In this document: one piece after another, positions 60,191 to 64,000 of the stretch
Numbering within the stretch: the first letter of the stretch is position 1
How the letters are laid out: each line of letters opens with the position of its first letter
Source: Eriocheir sinensis
Lineage: Eukaryota > Arthropoda > Malacostraca > Decapoda > Varunidae
DNA: 64,000 nucleotides
Reading direction: 5' to 3'
NCBI RefSeq assembly: GCF_024679095.1
Contig: NC_066528.1
Coordinates: 16,108,015-16,172,014, forward strand
Notes under the pieces: generated by a model
What the model saw: the letters and a program-made list of their open reading frames with translations, nothing else
Told to the model about the DNA's origin: nothing
Database searches by the model: none
Made by a program: the position numbers and the translations under genes

Positions 60191-60635
60191 TGGCAGTCCC
60201 TTTATTTATTTTTTTCCTCCCTCCTTTCCTCTTTTTTTTCCTCCTCTCTCGGGAACGCCTTAAACTTTTTCCCTTTTCCACGTCCCATTTTTATCCCCGA
60301 GTTGATGTTATTTTTTTTCTTTTTCCTTTTTTTCAAACCTTTTTTTCCTTTTTCCTTTTTTTCCAACTTTTTTTTTTGTTTCACGCGCGTTTTCAATCGT
60401 CCATTATTTTCCGTCTCTCTCTTACGCTTCGTCTTGTGATTGTTGTTGTTGTTGTTGTTTTACCCTCTTCTTGTTTTTGTCTCCTTTCTTTCACCCTCTT
60501 GTTAAAATCGTCTTCCATTTTTTTTGTGTTTTTCCCTTTTTTTTTTTGGTCCATCTGTCATTTTTATTTCCGCTCCTTCATTTCTCTATTTTTTTCTTAT
60601 TTTTTGTACTTTTTTAGATTGTTTCCATTGTTTAT
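60191..60635. repeat. Pyrimidine-rich tract
   Basis: T- and C-rich (TTTTTTTCCTCCTCTC, CCTTTTTCCTTTTT), opposite in strand bias to 58.5-59.5 kb. No exon. Confidence 0.8.
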
Positions 60636-60719
60636 ATGCTACTACTACTACTACAACTACTACTACTACTACGACTCCTACCACTACTACTACTACTACC
60701 ACCACCACCACTATTATTC

Positions 60720-60753
<34 letters not shown>

Positions 60754-60768
60754 CACTACTATTGAATG
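60636..60768. repeat. (ACT)n microsatellite
   Basis: ACTACTACT with CCT, CAC and ATT interruptions; (GGT)n at 60833-60857. Confidence 0.94.
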
Positions 60769-60951
60769 TTATTAGGTCCAAACACAACACACTAATGGAG
60801 CAATTTTGTACTTACTTGGTTCATATCATCTGTGGTGGTGGTGGTGGTGGCGGCGGCAACACCACCTGCTAATTAAGTGCATACCTGGGGAAAAAAATAC
60901 CTGTTTTAAATTGTACCTTTGAGGGCGTAGTTTTTTGATGTTGTGAATTTA

Positions 60952-61307
<356 letters not shown>

Positions 61308-61465
61308 GTGAAATACGACATTACCTGACTCTTCTGCTGACGTATTGATATTGTTCCCGCGGATAGCTGAGAGTAACGACCCCCGCCCGCCGCGATGGGG
61401 GAATAAGTAGCCATTCTGTTCGGCCCGCCAGAAGCCCTCCGCAGCCTCAACTGGTGGCCGCCTTA
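61308..61465. promoter_or_regulatory. Complex island between microsatellites
   Basis: About 155 bp of unique sequence (CTGACGTATTGATATTGTTC, GGGGGAATAAGTAGCCATTC, GAAGCCCTCCGCAGCCTCAA). Not open for a clear exon; candidate conserved non-coding element. Confidence 0.3.
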
Positions 61466-61515
<50 letters not shown>

Positions 61516-61594
61516 AACAAAACCCTCTCTCTCTCAAACACACACACTCACACAGATGCACACACACACATCATCCCTTCTCTTTCCTTCCTCT

Positions 61595-61666
<72 letters not shown>

Positions 61667-61757
61667 AGGCAAACACACACACACACACACACACACTCCA
61701 TCGCTCTCCCTTCCCTTTACCTCCTCTCCCCTATTCATACCCACACATCCATCCCAC

Positions 61758-61811
<54 letters not shown>

Positions 61812-61818
61812 CACACGC
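61466..61818. repeat. (CA)n cluster
   Basis: (CA) 61466-61511, 61599-61659, 61667-61696 and 61761-61818, with short CT-rich spacers. Confidence 0.97.
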
Positions 61819-61839
61819 ACCTCCCAGTAAGACATGTAC

Positions 61840-62100
61840 CAGTGAAAAAGAGAGGCAGGTGACGTGGTTATGATGTAATAATGATCGCGCGGGGCAATTG
61901 GACGATGAGTTACGATGTGGGCGAAGGCGGAGGCGGAGGAGGAGGAGGAGGAGTGAAAAGTGAGCTGAGGAAAAGAGGCTCCTTGCAAGACATCATCTCC
62001 CCTCCTTCAAGAACTCCAGATGTGCTTTACGGTTCCCTTCCTTTCACCAATGTACGTGGCCTTGAAATATGGACGAAACACGGACGAAAATAGTGTTAGA
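61840..62100. promoter_or_regulatory. Complex island with TAAT and CRE-like motifs
   Basis: GTGACGTGGTTATGATGTAA TAATGATCGCGC and GGCAATTGGACGATGAGTTA are followed by (GGA)n and a 120-bp balanced stretch open on the plus strand (SELRKRGSLQDIISPPS). An exon cannot be excluded, but no splice evidence was found. Confidence 0.3.
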
Positions 62101-62101
62101 C

Positions 62102-62102
<1 letters not shown>

Positions 62103-62153
<51 letters not shown>
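62103..62153. repeat. (TG)n microsatellite
   Basis: Twenty-five TG units. Confidence 0.96.
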
Positions 62154-62156
<3 letters not shown>

Positions 62157-62289
62157 GGCGGTGAGGGTGCGGGGGAAGGGCCGAAGTAGAGTGGCCCCGA
62201 AAACGACTTCTTGGAGGGGGCGCGCGGGGGTGCTAAGGGGATTCCGACCCCCTTTGGTTATTGGCTCCATTTCTCACCGTGTTCCTGAG

Positions 62290-62545
<256 letters not shown>

Positions 62546-62779
62546 GAGACAGAAGTAAGACAAATGAAGGGGTGAAGGCAATGAAAATATGGATCAAAAA
62601 ACGAAAAACAAAACAAAGAAAAACAACGAGAAAAACGAACTATTGAAAAAAACAAAACAAAAATAAAACAGAAAAAAACAATAGAATGAAAATGGCGATT
62701 AAGAGAAAGAGATTAAAAAAAAAAATATTGAGAGGTTACACTTAAAAAAAAAATAGCACCCACACTTAATATAATTGTC

Positions 62780-63600
62780 CTTGGTGATGGTGATGATGGT
62801 GGTGGTGGTGGTGGTGAATGCTCATGGTGGTAGGGATGTTAGTTAATGTGTTGGTGTTGATGGTGATGTTAATGTGGTGGTGTTGGTGTTGTTGCGAGAT
62901 GGTGGTTAATTTTTTGGGGGCAGTGGTGGTGTAGTGGTGATGATGGTGGTGGTGATTTGAGACGGTAGTAAATTTTTGGTATGGTTCTGTGCGGCAGTGG
63001 TGATGTATTGCTGGTGGTGATGAAGATGATGTTGATGGTGATGATAATTTGGTGGTGATGGGGGTGTTCTGAGGTGCTAGAAAAATTTTGGGGTGTTAAA
63101 TGTGGCTTTGGTGGTGTGGTGGTGGTGGTGGTTGCGCTGGTGATGAGGTATGGTGATGACAATGGTGGCTGTGGCGGTAATGGTGATGGTAGTGATGATA
63201 CTGGTTGATGGTGTTAGTGGTGTCAGGGGTATTGAGACTTTCAGTGATAGTGCGGTGTTGATGGTGGTGTGGTGTTGATGGTAGTGGTGACGGTATAGTG
63301 GTGGTGGTGGTGGAGGCGGTGATGGTTTAGTAGTAGTTGTAATAGTGATGATTTTGGTTGTTGTTGTTGTTATTGTTGGTAGTGTAGGGGGTGTTGATAG
63401 TGGCAGTGGTGATGGTATGGTGCTGATGGTGGTGGAGGCGGTGTAGGGGGCGGTGATGATGACGATGTAGTAGTAGTAGTAGTAGTAGTAGTAGTATATA
63501 AGTGATGATTTTGGTTGTTGTTATTATTGGTAGTGTGCTGTGGTGATGGTATGGTGCTGGTGATGGTGGCGGCGGCGTAGGGGGCGGTGCTGGGGGCGGC
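62780..63600. repeat. GT-rich TGGTGA-type degenerate repeat
   Basis: GGTGGTGGTGATGATGGTGG-type sequence with (TAG)n at 63464-63494 and short (TTG)n. Plus strand nearly free of C. Confidence 0.9.
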
Positions 63601-63639
63601 GTGCGCGGTCCGTGGGGGGCGGACTCACAGGAGGCGGCT

Positions 63640-64000
63640 AACGACATCAGGACGCCCATCCGTCATCCGCGGGTCGCCGGGTGGCCCAGATCCGCTAACC
63701 AAATTTGCCTCCATCCGGCCCGGGCTCTAATCTAATTGCCGCTGCTTTTTCTTGGCGTAATTAAGTTGCTTAGTGCTTAACCTCGAAGGCTGATTATATT
63801 TCAGCCAAGATATTAGAAGAATTTTGTCATAATTGAGCCGTGGCGGAGCTTATGACTGATATAAGGGCGGCGAAGACTGTGGCCGCTCTAGTCTGGCCAT
63901 GGCGGCGGCGGTGGTGGGCTGCCCGAGGCCTCCTGCCGCCGCCGCCGCCGCCTCCGCCATCTTGACTCCGGTGGCTGTAGAGCTTTGTCGACGCGCCGCC
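63640..64000. promoter_or_regulatory. Complex GC-balanced island with homeodomain sites at the right edge
   Basis: Contains CTAATCTAATTGCCGCTGCT, GGCGTAATTAAGTTGCTTAG, GGCTGATTATATTTCAGCC (a small palindrome) and GTCATAATTGAGCC within 110 bp, then CpG-rich sequence with GGCCATGGCGGCGGCGG. Features fit an intronic enhancer or promoter, but there is no direct proof. The ATGGCGGCGGCGG near 63899 could also start a coding exon running out of the window. Confidence 0.4.

Noticed and set aside
62869..63659. His/Thr-rich minus-strand frames in the GT-rich region
   Set aside because: Low-complexity translation of TGGTGA-type repeats.

Overview
The window is eukaryotic nuclear DNA, most likely from a decapod crustacean (crab or shrimp type). 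The evidence is spliced genes with GT-AG introns, arthropod-like protein sequences, TTAGG/CCTAA arthropod-type telomere motifs, an extreme load of dinucleotide microsatellites, and dispersed tRNA-derived SINE, LINE and TTAA-bounded elements. Species assignment is inference. No bacterial operons, CRISPR arrays or viral genes were seen.

Four protein-coding loci can be supported. (1) COX20, minus strand, 5.88-6.87 kb: two exons of a cytochrome c oxidase assembly factor; the first short exon was not found. (2) A previously unrecognised type I membrane protein, minus strand, 18.12-20.47 kb: signal peptide, N-glycosylated ectodomain, Thr-rich stalk and one membrane helix. After a phase-matched intron made largely of (CT/GA)n comes a cytoplasmic tail of five near-identical 24-residue units, each with an NSLYEP tyrosine motif. 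(3) CTU1/NCS6, plus strand, 24.37-34.97 kb: a complete seven-exon gene for the tRNA wobble-uridine 2-thiolation enzyme (363 residues). (4) Exon 1 of a Phox2-type paired-like homeobox gene, plus strand, 38.92-39.21 kb. Its homeobox exons are not in the remaining 24.8 kb, so the right third of the window is probably its first intron.

Layout: 0-5 kb holds degenerate minisatellites and a 15-copy 165-bp satellite. 5-17 kb holds COX20 plus CCTAA-rich arrays, palindromic elements, LINE/SINE fragments and a split repeat. 17-24 kb holds the receptor-like gene and several inverted or tandem repeats. 24-35 kb holds CTU1, with introns packed with transposable-element debris. 35-39 kb holds MITEs, microsatellites and the Phox2 promoter and exon 1. 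39-64 kb has no exon I can identify: a succession of satellites, purine/pyrimidine tracts and microsatellites, with short complex islands that are candidate regulatory DNA.

The genes do not form a pathway. The shared theme is repeat biology: small elements bounded by TTAACCC...GGGTTAA recur through the window, some carrying a piece of LINE reverse transcriptase, and one minisatellite has apparently become the coding sequence of a signalling tail.
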